NCBI GenBank assembly: GCA_945863035.1
Contig: CAMAZH010000017.1
Span: 1-44,192, forward strand
Reading direction: 5' to 3'
From: Chitinophaga pinensis
Lineage (GTDB): Bacteria > Bacteroidota > Bacteroidia > Bacteroidales > GCA-2748055
Length of the DNA stretch: 44,192 bases
Part shown: piece after piece, positions 1 through 9,314 of the stretch
Numbering within the stretch: the stretch's first letter is position 1
How the letters are laid out: each line of letters opens with the position of its first letter
Notes under the pieces: generated by a model
What the model saw: only the letters and a program-made list of their open reading frames with translations
Databases searched by the model: none
Told to the model about the DNA's origin: nothing
Translations under genes and position numbers: made by a program

Positions 1-1520
1 ATGGTTGCTTCACCTGTACCATTGGTTACGGTCCATGTAACTGATTTATCCGAAGCATCAGCAGGCAGAACCGCGGCACTCATTTGCAGGGTTCCTGCAT
101 TTGTTGAAATAGTAGTTGCATTTGCAGCACCGGAAACCGTTATGGAAGAGACCTTAACAATCTGACCCGATATAGTGATTTCAAGTTCGCCAACTATTGA
201 GCTTCCGTCTTTGGCTGTAGCTTTTACGGTTACTATTCCATCTTTCACAGCGGAAAGAAGCCCGTCAGCATTAATGGTTGCTTCACCCGTACCATTGGTG
301 ACAGTCCATTCAACTGATTTATCATTCGCGTATTCAGGTAACACAGCAGCGCTCATTTGCAATGTTCCGTCGTTGGCTGTTATTGTGGTGGCATTTCCTG
401 CAGCAGTAACAATAACGGAGGTAAGCAAATTTACCTGGTTTGAAACAACGACATCAACTATGTCTGAAACGTTTGCATCGGCAGCACTGGTTGCCTTTAC
501 TTTAATGGTTCCATTGATCATTGCCGTGAGGTTGCCGGTTGCAGATAAGGATGCAAATTCACCTCCGCTTTCCACAGACCATTTCACCTCTTTGTTTGAA
601 GCATTGGCCGGCTCAACACTTGCCGACAGTTGCAGCGTTCCGTTATCGGTATCAATTACAAATACGCCTGTGGATGAAGTAATGGCGACATTAGTTGCAG
701 TTACCTGATTGCTTATAGTAATTAGCAATTCCCCGGTAACTCCCGATCCGTCAGCGGCAGTTGCAATAACTTTTGCAACACCATCACTGATGGCGGAAAC
801 CAATCCCGTTAAAGAAACGGTAGCATAGGGAGTGGATGCATCAACCGACCAGATAACACTTTTATCCGCGGCCTCATCCGGTGCCACAGTTGCAATTAGC
901 TGAAGGGTTCCAGAGGATGTGGAAATAGCGGTAGCGTCGCCCTCCCCTGTTATAATAATAGAAGTAAGCTTGGTTTGATTGGAGATTGTAATTTCTGTTG
1001 TATCGCTTTTATTGCTTCCATCCTTTGCACTGGCAATAACTTTCACAACCCCATCTCTATGCGCTGTTAAAAGCCCATCAGCATCAATTGTGGCAATGCC
1101 TGTCATATCGGTTGACCATGTAACCGACTTATCATTTGCATCGATGGGTAAAACAGCTGCCTCCATTTGCAGTGTGCCTTTATTGATGTCAATTAGGGCA
1201 ACTGCTCCACTACCGGTAACTGTTATAGCATCGACCGGGACAATTTGACCGGTTATTGTAATATTTTTATCGACAAATGCTCCACCCGCATCGGCAATGG
1301 CTCTAACGACAGCATTACCGTTGCGTACAGCGGTTACCAATCCTCCTGCAGTTACAGTAGCAACTATAGGATCATTTGTGCCGGCAATGGTCCAGCTTAC
1401 AACTTTGTTTGTGGCTTCGGCAGGAAGGAAATCACTTGCCTCCATTTGAAGACTCCCGTTATCTTCAGCTATGGCTGATGCATTTAATGCAGCATTTGTT
1501 GCAAAGGATGTAACGGGAAC
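1..1520 (-). repeat. Tandem BIG_2 coding repeats, about 273-bp unit
   Basis: Six consecutive Ig-like units (the leftmost cut by the window edge) are encoded in tandem. The two leftmost units are close at DNA level: the stretch starting at base 1 (atggttgcttcacc) recurs at 274, a 273-bp or 91-codon period. Older units toward 1500 are diverged but keep the protein pattern. This suggests recent unit duplication at the distal end, and copy number may vary between strains. Confidence 0.75.
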
Positions 1521-2738
1521 AAAACTGTTTCCTGCAACAATCTCGAAATTATCGAACAAACATGCATAGGTTGCGCTCCCGCCGTTTGTGAGTCGGACAA
1601 TAAGTCTCTTATCATTTGGATTGACAACTTTATCAATCGGAATTTCAACTTTTGTCCATGTGTTAGCGGCTAGACTTGGAATTGTAACGACCTTTTGGAA
1701 GGATGCTCCCCAATCGAGTTCAACCTGGAATCTGAAGTTGGTTTTTGTTGAGGGAGATAATACCCACCAGGAAACTTTGCTCACCTGATTCCAATCGTTT
1801 GCTTTCAGGAAAAAGCCAGTCCAGTTTGCCAGATTCGCTATTTTCAAAACATTGGCCGTAGGGTTATTTGCGTCAACTATTGAATTCGCCATTACTTCAT
1901 GCGTCATTGGAGCAGCCCAATAGCTTTCAAAAGGCTCAATACCTGAACCTTCGAAGCCGTAAAACTGGCAGTATGCAGGATCGGGAGTAAGGCCCGTAAC
2001 TCTTACCACAGCAGATACACCAGGATTCACTTTTGCAGTTGCAATAATAGTTGCAGTACCAGCTCCAATAAAAGTAACTTTGCCAACAATATCCACTGTA
2101 GCCACTGCAGGATCGCTTGATGCATAATTAAGGCGGGGATCAGCCGTCGCAGGTTCCACTGTTGCTGTAAGCTGAACGGTTTTGCCAATGATCGCTGAGC
2201 TGGCGGAAGCTGATAAAGCTATGCTTGTCGGGGCCTCAGTAGGATAAGACACATAAGTAATATTATCGACATAGCACTCCAGACTCGCCCCATTTTTCAT
2301 GTAGATCTGCTTGTAGTCAAAAGTGGTAAAAGAAGAAATATCCACAACAACATGAACCCAAGCGTCTTTTGTTGCAACGGATGGATTTTTTTTAAAGTTT
2401 GCCCCTGCACTGACCGAATTGTCCAATGCAACTTCCAATTGGCCTGAGGCACCAACCAAATAAACATCAAATTCGATTGCCTTATAATTAGACCATGCTC
2501 GCGGAGGATCGATCCACTGCTTTATACCTCCGCTCCATGTGCCGGTCTGCACGAGTTTCATTACCTTAGTTGAGGTATTTATTCCTCCCGAGAACGGATT
2601 ATCGACTACGGTCTGAACAAAACTCCAATTCTCCCATCCTTGAGTGGTTCCGTCTTCAAAATCGAAGACAAGGTTTTGAGCTTTTAAAAAGCCAGTTGCA
2701 AAAATCACAACTAAAAACAAAACGAATAGTTTTTTCAT
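1..2738 (-). CDS. Secreted multi-domain protein with two carbohydrate-binding-like modules and tandem BIG_2 Ig-like repeats (C-terminus outside window)
   Basis: The reading frame is open from an ATG at 2738 to the left edge, giving 912 codons with no stop, so the C-terminus is missing. It begins with a Sec signal peptide (MKKLFVLFLVVIFATGFLKA). Next comes a beta-sandwich module (about residues 22-165, with FDFEDGTTQGWENW) that looks like a galactose-binding-fold carbohydrate-binding domain. One BIG_2-like Ig domain follows (about 168-250), then a second FEGSG-type module (about 255-400), then at least six BIG_2 repeats of about 91 residues marked by GTLQM, DKSV.W and ADGLL. I see no catalytic domain. 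Such proteins are usually surface glycan-binding or adhesive proteins, and a T9SS tail could lie off the window. It is the last visible gene of the PUL, 201 bp after the URO-D-like gene. That gap holds only a small GCTCT/AGAGC hairpin near 2766-2780. Function is inferred from domains only. Confidence 0.8.
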   Translation of the reverse strand, partial: MKKLFVLFLVVIFATGFLKAQNLVFDFEDGTTQGWENWSFVQTVVDNPFSGGINTSTKVMKLVQTGTWSGGIKQWIDPPRAWSNYKAIEFDVYLVGASGQLEVALDNSVSAGANFKKNPSVATKDAWVHVVVDISSFTTFDYKQIYMKNGASLECYVDNITYVSYPTEAPTSIALSASASSAIIGKTVQLTATVEPATADPRLNYASSDPAVATVDIVGKVTFIGAGTATIIATAKVNPGVSAVVRVTGLTPDPAYCQFYGFEGSGIEPFESYWAAPMTHEVMANSIVDANNPTANVLKIANLANWTGFFLKANDWNQVSKVSWWVLSPSTKTNFRFQVELDWGASFQKVVTIPSLAANTWTKVEIPIDKVVNPNDKRLIVRLTNGGSATYACLFDNFEIVAGNSFVPVTSFATNAALNASAIAEDNGSLQMEASDFLPAEATNKVVSWTIAGTNDPIVATVTAGGLVTAVRNGNAVVRAIADAGGAFVDKNITITGQIVPVDAITVTGSGAVALIDINKGTLQMEAAVLPIDANDKSVTWSTDMTGIATIDADGLLTAHRDGVVKVIASAKDGSNKSDTTEITISNQTKLTSIIITGEGDATAISTSSGTLQLIATVAPDEAADKSVIWSVDASTPYATVSLTGLVSAISDGVAKVIATAADGSGVTGELLITISNQVTATNVAITSSTGVFVIDTDNGTLQLSASVEPANASNKEVKWSVESGGEFASLSATGNLTAMINGTIKVKATSAADANVSDIVDVVVSNQVNLLTSVIVTAAGNATTITANDGTLQMSAAVLPEYANDKSVEWTVTNGTGEATINADGLLSAVKDGIVTVKATAKDGSSIVGELEITISGQIVKVSSITVSGAANATTISTNAGTLQMSAAVLPADASDKSVTWTVTNGTGEAT

Positions 2739-2939
2739 AAATGAGTAGTGTTTAGCGCAATCAGCTCTTTATCAGAGCAATAATTGCATGATTAATAATT
2801 ATAGCGATTAAAAAAGATACAGGTTATGCATTCATTGTTTCAATATAACCGAAAGTCATTTTATCTCGGATCCGGATCGCACCGGTTATTACTTCTCTCT
2901 TCACCGCATTCAAAACAATTAGGTTCTATTTTAGGCTTA

Positions 2940-4184
2940 TTACCGGTATTTTATTACTGTATCAAACATGCGGATTATGTTTTCTGAAGGAACATTGCTC
3001 ATGATATTATGAACCTGCTGAAAAACAAACCCTCCATTTCCTTTCATTACCAATATTTGCTGCCGAACATGTTCCTCAATCTGATCGGGTGAGGAATTCG
3101 GCAGAATCGACTGAGTGTCGCATCCCCCTCCCCAAAAAGTTAAGCGGCCTTTGTACTTTTCTTTCAGACTTGCAATGTCCATGTCTTTGGCCGATATCTG
3201 AACAGGATTCACTGCGTCAAGGCCGGCATCGATAAGATCTTCGAGAAAAGGTTCGATGGAGCCGCAGGAATGGAGCAGGATTTTTACATGGGGAGCAAGT
3301 TTTTTTACCTTTTCCCACATTTTCTTATGGAATGGTTTATAGTAAAGGCGGTACATCTCCGGGTCAATTAAGGGACCCTGATTAGAACCGAAATCATCCC
3401 CGAAGAGCATGATGTCGATATAGGGTCCAACAGCCGAAAGCCATTTTTCCATGTCGGCCATATAAATCGCCGTTAATTGTTCCGAAAACCTCAGGCAGGC
3501 CTCAGGGTAAAGTGCCATGGAAAGGAAGTAGTTATCATTTCTGCACATGATTTGCGGAGTTTCGAAAAGGTTTCCGCCGAAGAGTCCGATAATTGCCTTA
3601 TCGGTCGATTCGCGAAGTCTTCGTGCTCCCTCCGACATTTTTACGAGCCCCTCTCCTTCCAGCTTAAGATGTCCCCCCGGACCGGGTGTTGCACACCACA
3701 TATTCAGTTTGAATTGCTCATTTATATCAGCAAATTCATCGTTTTCGAAATCGCGGCCTTCCATTGGGTAATTGGTCTGCTCGAAATACAGGCAACCTTT
3801 CTTCTGCACTCCCAATGGCAAGCCATTTTCGGCAAGCAGATACCAGTCATCACCTGTTTTCTCGACATTTACCATGGCCGGTATCTTACAGGGAGTCCCA
3901 TCCGGCAGCACCCAGTCTTTCCAATCCTCATCAGAATGCATATAGGCACGACCCAATTCGATGGTATCGACCTGAAAACGATCCAATACCGGTTCTTCAA
4001 CAATAGCGAGTTGCTGAATCATATCATAGACATAAATCCCCCCTGAGCATATCCCAAGCTTTTCTTTCAGTCTGGCGTATGCAATGGCTGAAATTCCGGA
4101 AGACCTGTGGCCTCCAAAGTCGATCGGGATTTTATCCGGGTCATGATAGTTTAAAGCGGTCAATACTCTTTCTCTGGAATTCAT
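2940..4184 (-). CDS. URO-D / MtaA-fold protein (uroporphyrinogen decarboxylase-like, probable methyltransferase-type)
   Basis: This 414-residue cytoplasmic protein has no signal peptide and starts MNSRERVLTALNYHDPDKIP, the typical opening of URO-D-superfamily proteins (COG0407). True heme-pathway HemE is shorter (about 340-355 residues). Here H305 and C307 in LLHSCGS plus C355 in GGGCD form the HxC...C pattern that binds zinc in corrinoid-dependent methyltransferases such as MtaA. The conserved GDDFGSNQGP and NPVQ segments are also present. Many Bacteroidota and Planctomycetota PULs carry such proteins, but their reaction is not established. It lies 54 bp after the large GH5-like gene in the same direction, so it may be co-transcribed. 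A role in methylated-sugar or corrinoid-linked metabolism is only a hypothesis. The family call is firm; the function is not. Confidence 0.85.
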   Translation of the reverse strand: MNSRERVLTALNYHDPDKIPIDFGGHRSSGISAIAYARLKEKLGICSGGIYVYDMIQQLAIVEEPVLDRFQVDTIELGRAYMHSDEDWKDWVLPDGTPCKIPAMVNVEKTGDDWYLLAENGLPLGVQKKGCLYFEQTNYPMEGRDFENDEFADINEQFKLNMWCATPGPGGHLKLEGEGLVKMSEGARRLRESTDKAIIGLFGGNLFETPQIMCRNDNYFLSMALYPEACLRFSEQLTAIYMADMEKWLSAVGPYIDIMLFGDDFGSNQGPLIDPEMYRLYYKPFHKKMWEKVKKLAPHVKILLHSCGSIEPFLEDLIDAGLDAVNPVQISAKDMDIASLKEKYKGRLTFWGGGCDTQSILPNSSPDQIEEHVRQQILVMKGNGGFVFQQVHNIMSNVPSENIIRMFDTVIKYR

Positions 4185-4238
4185 GGTAATTTAATAATTG
4201 TGAATTGCACAACAGATTTTTATGCGGATGTCGGCATG

Positions 4239-7200
4239 CTATTTCCGCTGAACCCGAAGTAGTTTTCGAACCGTTACACTTTCCGAAGTAGTGATCCGAA
4301 GAAAAAACACCCCTTCATAAATGGCTGATTTTTCGGGACTAAGAACCATTTCTTTTCTCCCTGTTGAGTACACAAAATCTTCAACAAGAGTATAGGCTGT
4401 TCCCTTTGTATCAACAAGTTCAATTCTGACGCAGGAGGGCTTTTCAAGAAAATAACTGATATTCAAATAATCTGTGAAAGGGTTGGGAAACAGTTCAAGT
4501 TGCAAATCATTTCCAGCCGGCTTTTGAATCCCCAGCAGCGAATCCACCACCTTTATCAGAAGGGTATCCGGATCGGAATCGGAAACGCCATCGTTTACGA
4601 TAAGTGTAAGTTGGTATTCGCCCAGCATAGCAGAGCGAAAAGCCGGTACGTCTTCCTCCGACTTAAACAATTCAGGAGCACTTCCTGCAGGTTTGCTCAG
4701 TATCTGCCATTTATAACTCAAGACATCATTCTCGGGATCAGAACTTCCGGAACCATCAGGCTTAAGGTATTTACCCGGGAGTACTGCCATAACATTTTTG
4801 TCAATCAGGGCAATGGGTCTGGCAGAAGACACAATACTTATTGTATCGGGGATCCCTGTAACAGAATTGTTATCCACTGTAAGTTTAAACAGATACGCTC
4901 CAGGCAAATCGGGAATGAAACTGAATTTGCTTTCATTCTTAACAGGAAGAGACAGAAGGCTTCCGTGCGGTTTGGAAACCAATTCCCAGGAGAAATTTAT
5001 TGCCTTTCCTTCAGGATCATAACTCATACTTCCGTCAACCGGTATCTCGGAAGGATAAGGAGATTTCCAGTCCAGACCGGCTATTGCAATCGGATGGGTA
5101 TATGGGGAAGAATACTTTACTTTAAAGGCGATTTCTTTTGAGAAAACCGGGATTTTCAGCTTAACAAGCGGGTTGATTACCGTAAGGCTATCCGCAAACA
5201 CTACTTCTGCGGTTTCCGGATTTATAAACTCCACCCGGTAATAGCCAAAGTCCAGTCCCTTAACATCCACAACAATATTAGCGATCCCCACCTTGTTTTC
5301 GGGGTGGTAAAAATAGCCGTATAAAGCTCTCGGGCCCTTTAATGCCAATAATTTCAGTCCATCGGAGCTAGTAAAGCCCAGGGTATCGATATTTACCGAA
5401 TCTGCTGCAAAATCGGATGATGAGGAATAGCTTCCCAGAGCTTTGTAGACATCCCACCAATCGTTTTTAATCAACGTTTCCACATACCAATATTGAGATG
5501 GAGCTTGGATAAACAATCCCTGCCAGAACACTTTACGCAACAGATCCCTTGTCTGGGGTGTTCCAAACTCCCCGCATATTATAGGTTTTTGAAGATTTGT
5601 ATGGAGTTCTGATGCTTCATGCCGTATGGTTTGAAGCAAATTATCATTATAAACATGAAACTGAAGAACGTCCATAGCCTTGTTATCATCCATCAGTTTC
5701 AGCTGCAGGTGATCGGTACTTGTTGTCTGGATATGGTTAAAAGCATCTATAGATTCGACGTAATTACTCATCGTATCGTGATAAGCGTCGATATCATTGT
5801 TAAAGGAGGCTGGTTCGTGCAGAAAATGTCCGCTAAAATTAACCTCATTAAAAAACTCCCAGGCAAAAATATTTGGAGAATACCCCCAACGGGCAATGAC
5901 GTACCGGAAATATTTTTTTGCCTGGGCATAAGCTCTCTGATCCCTGAAGTATTCATTTGGCTTTGCCAGGAATCCGCCATATTCTATGTTATAAGGATTC
6001 CCTGCCCAATTGGAGTTAACGTTTTCGGAAAACTGCCCGTGCCAGTTAAACACCATCTGCATATAAACATCGTTATCGCGGAACATATTTATCATGGTAT
6101 CAATCATACAGGAACTTTCCGGACTATAGTAGCCCAAACCCTTATATCGCCCTCCCGTCCATTCTAATTGTGTCTGCCCGACAATCCACTGGCGGATGAA
6201 GTTTGCGTTGTTCGCCTTGAGTTGCTGAAGCTGCCAGTTCGGATGCTTCAACAAGTCCTCATTTCCCTGAAGGTGCATACCCAGAGGAAAGTATGGCTCA
6301 CCTGTTTCATGCCGGTAATAGTTTTTGTTTTGATCATCGACCCGAATAAAACCCTTCACATCGCTTGGCACGGCGCTAAAGCTAACCGGATCCGAATAAA
6401 TCGTGCCCTCGTGGTCGGTAAGCCTGATCCTTATGTTGTGGGTTCCAATCTCCCTTGGGCTGTAACGAAGCATCCAATATTTGTAATTCGAATCCATTTT
6501 CCAGGTAGTATCGTTATAAAAGGCCCGGGTAAAATGAAAGCATGGGATTACGAGACTGTCGGATCCGTCTGTTTTAACAATTGCGTCAACCTTAACTTCA
6601 TCCGGATCGAAAACATTCGTGTAATTTTTGTTGATCTGAAATAATAATTCAGCCTTTTCAAAAAGTCCCACCGTGCTTTTCTCCATCTGCAGTCCCCTTA
6701 TGATTTGAGAAGACGGATATACAAAGACATACGCACCAGTACTGACCTCATTCCCGTCGTTATCTTTTATGGAAAGCCTCACAAGATAATTTCCCTCACT
6801 TAAAAATTTATGGGTTACCGATATGCCCTGAGCCTCGTTCCCATCACCGAAATCCCACGAGAACAAAACAATCTCCCCATTGTAATCAATTGAAGAATAA
6901 GCATTAAAGACAATTTCACTTTCCGCATCTGCTATGGAAGGTGATACGCTGAAGGTCGCATATGGAATACCTGTGACCACAACGATATTCCTCGCCATTT
7001 TTGTTTCATTGCCATTAATGTCGGTTAAAATCAGCTGAACAGGATATCTGCCGGTTTCCGGGAAAGTATAATTGAACTCCTTCCCGTTGAATTCATCGTT
7101 ATTGTTCACGGTCCACAAGTAGTTAACAATGGAGTCGCCGTTAGGATGATAACTTCCCTCAGCGCTAACAGTGAAGGGTTTGCCGATTAAAGGCAGATCG

Positions 7201-7673
7201 GGTGAAACAACGATTTTTCCTATAGGACCTACACCACCTACTTTAATATAATCGACCCAACAGAATCCCCACCATCTCAGAATTTCAATGGTATTTATAC
7301 CGGTCTTAAGCTGGATATTACCAAATCTGGTTTCCGTAAATACAGTTGAGCCTGGAAAAACCAGAGAATTGACAAGCTGCTCGCCATTTATTACAAGGTA
7401 GTTCTCTTTGTTTCCGAATTTTGACATATAACCTACATTCAGCTCATAAGTACCCGCTTTTTCGACCGAGACCGTGAAGATGACCTTATCGCCCTCCTTC
7501 GCAAAACCCCCAATATAGCCGCTTCCGGAAAATCCCTCAAACTCGTTTCCAACAGAATTGCTTCCCAGAACAATTGCGTTTTCAGCTTCGTAAATGGTCG
7601 ATTGGCCAAATAATCCTTCAATAGCAGATAAACAGATTAGGATAAAAGACAGAGCATGTAACTTAATATTCAT
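4239..7673 (-). CDS. T9SS-exported GH5-like glycoside hydrolase with CBM35/6-like, PKD and DUF5060-like domains
   Basis: 1144 residues. Order: signal peptide (1-23); CBM6/CBM35-like module beginning IYEAENAIV (about 27-146); two PKD-type Ig domains (about 154-318; the second has the classic FSWDFGDGNE); a DUF5060-like beta-sandwich (about 327-440); a clan GH-A TIM barrel (about 441-840); two more PKD/K319L-like domains (about 865-1055); and a C-terminal T9SS sorting domain (about 1063-1144, starting LELFPNPFTDYLNISY). In the barrel, WEFFNEVNF gives acid/base E610 and IICGEFGTP gives nucleophile E702. It should act on the cell surface or be released, most likely as an endo-acting hemicellulase. 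The exact GH family and substrate cannot be fixed by eye; DUF5060-plus-barrel proteins often act on mannan or cellulose-like chains. The gap to the upstream GH43 gene is 193 bp. Confidence 0.85.
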   Translation of the reverse strand: MNIKLHALSFILICLSAIEGLFGQSTIYEAENAIVLGSNSVGNEFEGFSGSGYIGGFAKEGDKVIFTVSVEKAGTYELNVGYMSKFGNKENYLVINGEQLVNSLVFPGSTVFTETRFGNIQLKTGINTIEILRWWGFCWVDYIKVGGVGPIGKIVVSPDLPLIGKPFTVSAEGSYHPNGDSIVNYLWTVNNNDEFNGKEFNYTFPETGRYPVQLILTDINGNETKMARNIVVVTGIPYATFSVSPSIADAESEIVFNAYSSIDYNGEIVLFSWDFGDGNEAQGISVTHKFLSEGNYLVRLSIKDNDGNEVSTGAYVFVYPSSQIIRGLQMEKSTVGLFEKAELLFQINKNYTNVFDPDEVKVDAIVKTDGSDSLVIPCFHFTRAFYNDTTWKMDSNYKYWMLRYSPREIGTHNIRIRLTDHEGTIYSDPVSFSAVPSDVKGFIRVDDQNKNYYRHETGEPYFPLGMHLQGNEDLLKHPNWQLQQLKANNANFIRQWIVGQTQLEWTGGRYKGLGYYSPESSCMIDTMINMFRDNDVYMQMVFNWHGQFSENVNSNWAGNPYNIEYGGFLAKPNEYFRDQRAYAQAKKYFRYVIARWGYSPNIFAWEFFNEVNFSGHFLHEPASFNNDIDAYHDTMSNYVESIDAFNHIQTTSTDHLQLKLMDDNKAMDVLQFHVYNDNLLQTIRHEASELHTNLQKPIICGEFGTPQTRDLLRKVFWQGLFIQAPSQYWYVETLIKNDWWDVYKALGSYSSSSDFAADSVNIDTLGFTSSDGLKLLALKGPRALYGYFYHPENKVGIANIVVDVKGLDFGYYRVEFINPETAEVVFADSLTVINPLVKLKIPVFSKEIAFKVKYSSPYTHPIAIAGLDWKSPYPSEIPVDGSMSYDPEGKAINFSWELVSKPHGSLLSLPVKNESKFSFIPDLPGAYLFKLTVDNNSVTGIPDTISIVSSARPIALIDKNVMAVLPGKYLKPDGSGSSDPENDVLSYKWQILSKPAGSAPELFKSEEDVPAFRSAMLGEYQLTLIVNDGVSDSDPDTLLIKVVDSLLGIQKPAGNDLQLELFPNPFTDYLNISYFLEKPSCVRIELVDTKGTAYTLVEDFVYSTGRKEMVLSPEKSAIYEGVFFLRITTSESVTVRKLLRVQRK

Positions 7674-7866
7674 TCCAAAGTTTTTTTAAAGAGTAGAGTT
7701 GTAAAAAAGGAAAACAAAGTGAATACAGGTTGCTTCCATTGATTTAATGGTTTGTATTTGAAAACAATGTTAGGGAAGATTACAATAACAGGCTTCACCT
7801 AATGTATTTAAATATGGCACAAATGTCTAAAGGCATGTGTTTTGTTAAAACCTTATAAATCCAGTT

Positions 7867-9231
7867 TCATTTTTTCACGGGCATCACAGGTTCAAGCTTA
7901 AAATAATCTATTTTCACTTCGGCATTGTGGGTTGAAAAGCGGATAATGTTATCACCTTTTCTCAGCTGCACGATCCCCAGATCAATTTCTTGCCAACCCT
8001 TGGTTTTTTTCATGGGCAAACCCTCCCATTGGGCCAGCATTTTGGCTCCCACAAGTATATCGGCAGCAAAATCATCTTCCGCTTCCAAGCGTATTGTTAA
8101 ACGGGCATCCATATAATCGTTCACCTGGGCAAGTACCTGCACATTGTCATGCCTTACATCAAATCCGGTTACATATCCCCGGGCTGAATAGTCAGGTGTT
8201 TGGGTGCTTACATATGTGCCATCAAGCTTGCCTCCTGCGGCATTTCCGTTTTCCGCTTCCAGAAGAATTGTTGCCGTGGTTTGAATCCCATCAGTAATGC
8301 CTTCAGCTGTGGGTATAATAGGTTGGATTGTGCCATCTGCATTGTAATAGAGGAAGTCTGCCATCAGGTTTCTCTCGTGCCCGTTTCCACCCGAAACCCA
8401 GGCACTGTGATAGAAGGCAATCCAATTGTCTTTGAATTTTGTAATAGAACCGTGATTGGTGCTGCCATGACCTTCAAACTCACGAATGTATTTTCCCAAG
8501 CTGGTATAGGGTCCCAGAGGATGGTCAGCAATAGCATAATACATTTCTTCCGGCCATGTGCCATCAGGAAGTCCGGGGTATGAAAGATAATACTTCCCCT
8601 TGTACTTATGCACCCAGGGACCTTCAAACACTTCAAATAACTGATCGGTAAGATCAACAACAGTACCAGGTATTATTGACAGCAGGTCGTTGGCGAGTTT
8701 TGCTGCCTTACAGGTTCCGTTTAGTCCCCAGAACAGGTAAGCCTGTCCGTCATCATCAACGAATAGTGCAGGATCCTGTCCCCATTCTACTCCTGCAATA
8801 AAGCCTAAATCGTTAAACGGGCCCTGGGGCAAGTCGCTTTCTGCCACGCCAGTACGAAAAATACCGGTTTTCCTTTCAATCATGCAATAAATAAGGTAGT
8901 ATTTCTCGTTCCAGTAAACCGCATCAATTGCCCAGGCATAGCCAACAGCCCAATCTACATCGTCAACAGAGAGTGCTCTGCCATGATCTGTCCAGTTGAT
9001 CATATCCGTGGTTGAATAAACATGGTAATCATGCATGGTAGCATGGTGATTGGTGCCGGGCATATCGGTGCTGGCATAAATCCAAAGTGTATTTGTGTCT
9101 GATGGCCATACATGGGCGGATGGATCCGCGGCAAAAAGATGCCATATTAAGGGGTTGCCACTAGCCATGAACTTAACGGGCAGATATGCCAATATTGTAA
9201 TTAGCAGAATTGTTTTAAAATGTAGTTTCAT
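7867..9231 (-). CDS. GH43 glycoside hydrolase with C-terminal CBM6-like domain
   Basis: 454 residues with an N-terminal signal peptide (1-24, ending around FMASG). The five-bladed propeller of GH43 begins at once: LFAADPSAHVWP places the general base at D36, WAIDAVYW gives the pKa-modulating D103, and VFEGPWVHKY gives the acid E203. GHGSTNHGS near 255 supplies the conserved histidine. Residues from about 320 (ILLEAENGNAAGGKLDG) form a CBM6-like module. GH43 enzymes are mainly alpha-L-arabinofuranosidases or beta-xylosidases acting in the periplasm or at the surface. Here it could remove arabinose or xylose side chains, in line with the GH31 in the same locus. It sits 83 bp after the symporter gene. 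No lipobox is seen, so it is probably soluble periplasmic or secreted. The subfamily is not assigned. Confidence 0.88.
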   Translation of the reverse strand: MKLHFKTILLITILAYLPVKFMASGNPLIWHLFAADPSAHVWPSDTNTLWIYASTDMPGTNHHATMHDYHVYSTTDMINWTDHGRALSVDDVDWAVGYAWAIDAVYWNEKYYLIYCMIERKTGIFRTGVAESDLPQGPFNDLGFIAGVEWGQDPALFVDDDGQAYLFWGLNGTCKAAKLANDLLSIIPGTVVDLTDQLFEVFEGPWVHKYKGKYYLSYPGLPDGTWPEEMYYAIADHPLGPYTSLGKYIREFEGHGSTNHGSITKFKDNWIAFYHSAWVSGGNGHERNLMADFLYYNADGTIQPIIPTAEGITDGIQTTATILLEAENGNAAGGKLDGTYVSTQTPDYSARGYVTGFDVRHDNVQVLAQVNDYMDARLTIRLEAEDDFAADILVGAKMLAQWEGLPMKKTKGWQEIDLGIVQLRKGDNIIRFSTHNAEVKIDYFKLEPVMPVKK

Positions 9232-9314
9232 TCGAAAAAAGTTTATTTAATTAATTATCCTCATGTTGAACATATGGATGTTACATCATTTTCAGATATA
9301 ATGACAAATTGTTT

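Noticed and set aside
175-1788. Plus-strand frames across the Ig-repeat region
   Set aside because: The minus frame is open for 912 codons with signal peptide and repeats; the plus frames are broken and repeat only because the DNA does.
3477-4046. 189-residue plus-strand frame inside the URO-D-like gene
   Set aside because: It is antisense to a well-supported gene, shows no recognisable domain and has low-complexity shadow-type composition.
4500-6644. Plus-strand frames of 213, 182 and 158 residues opposite the large GH5-like gene
   Set aside because: They are complementary shadows of a single continuous coding sequence with clear domains.
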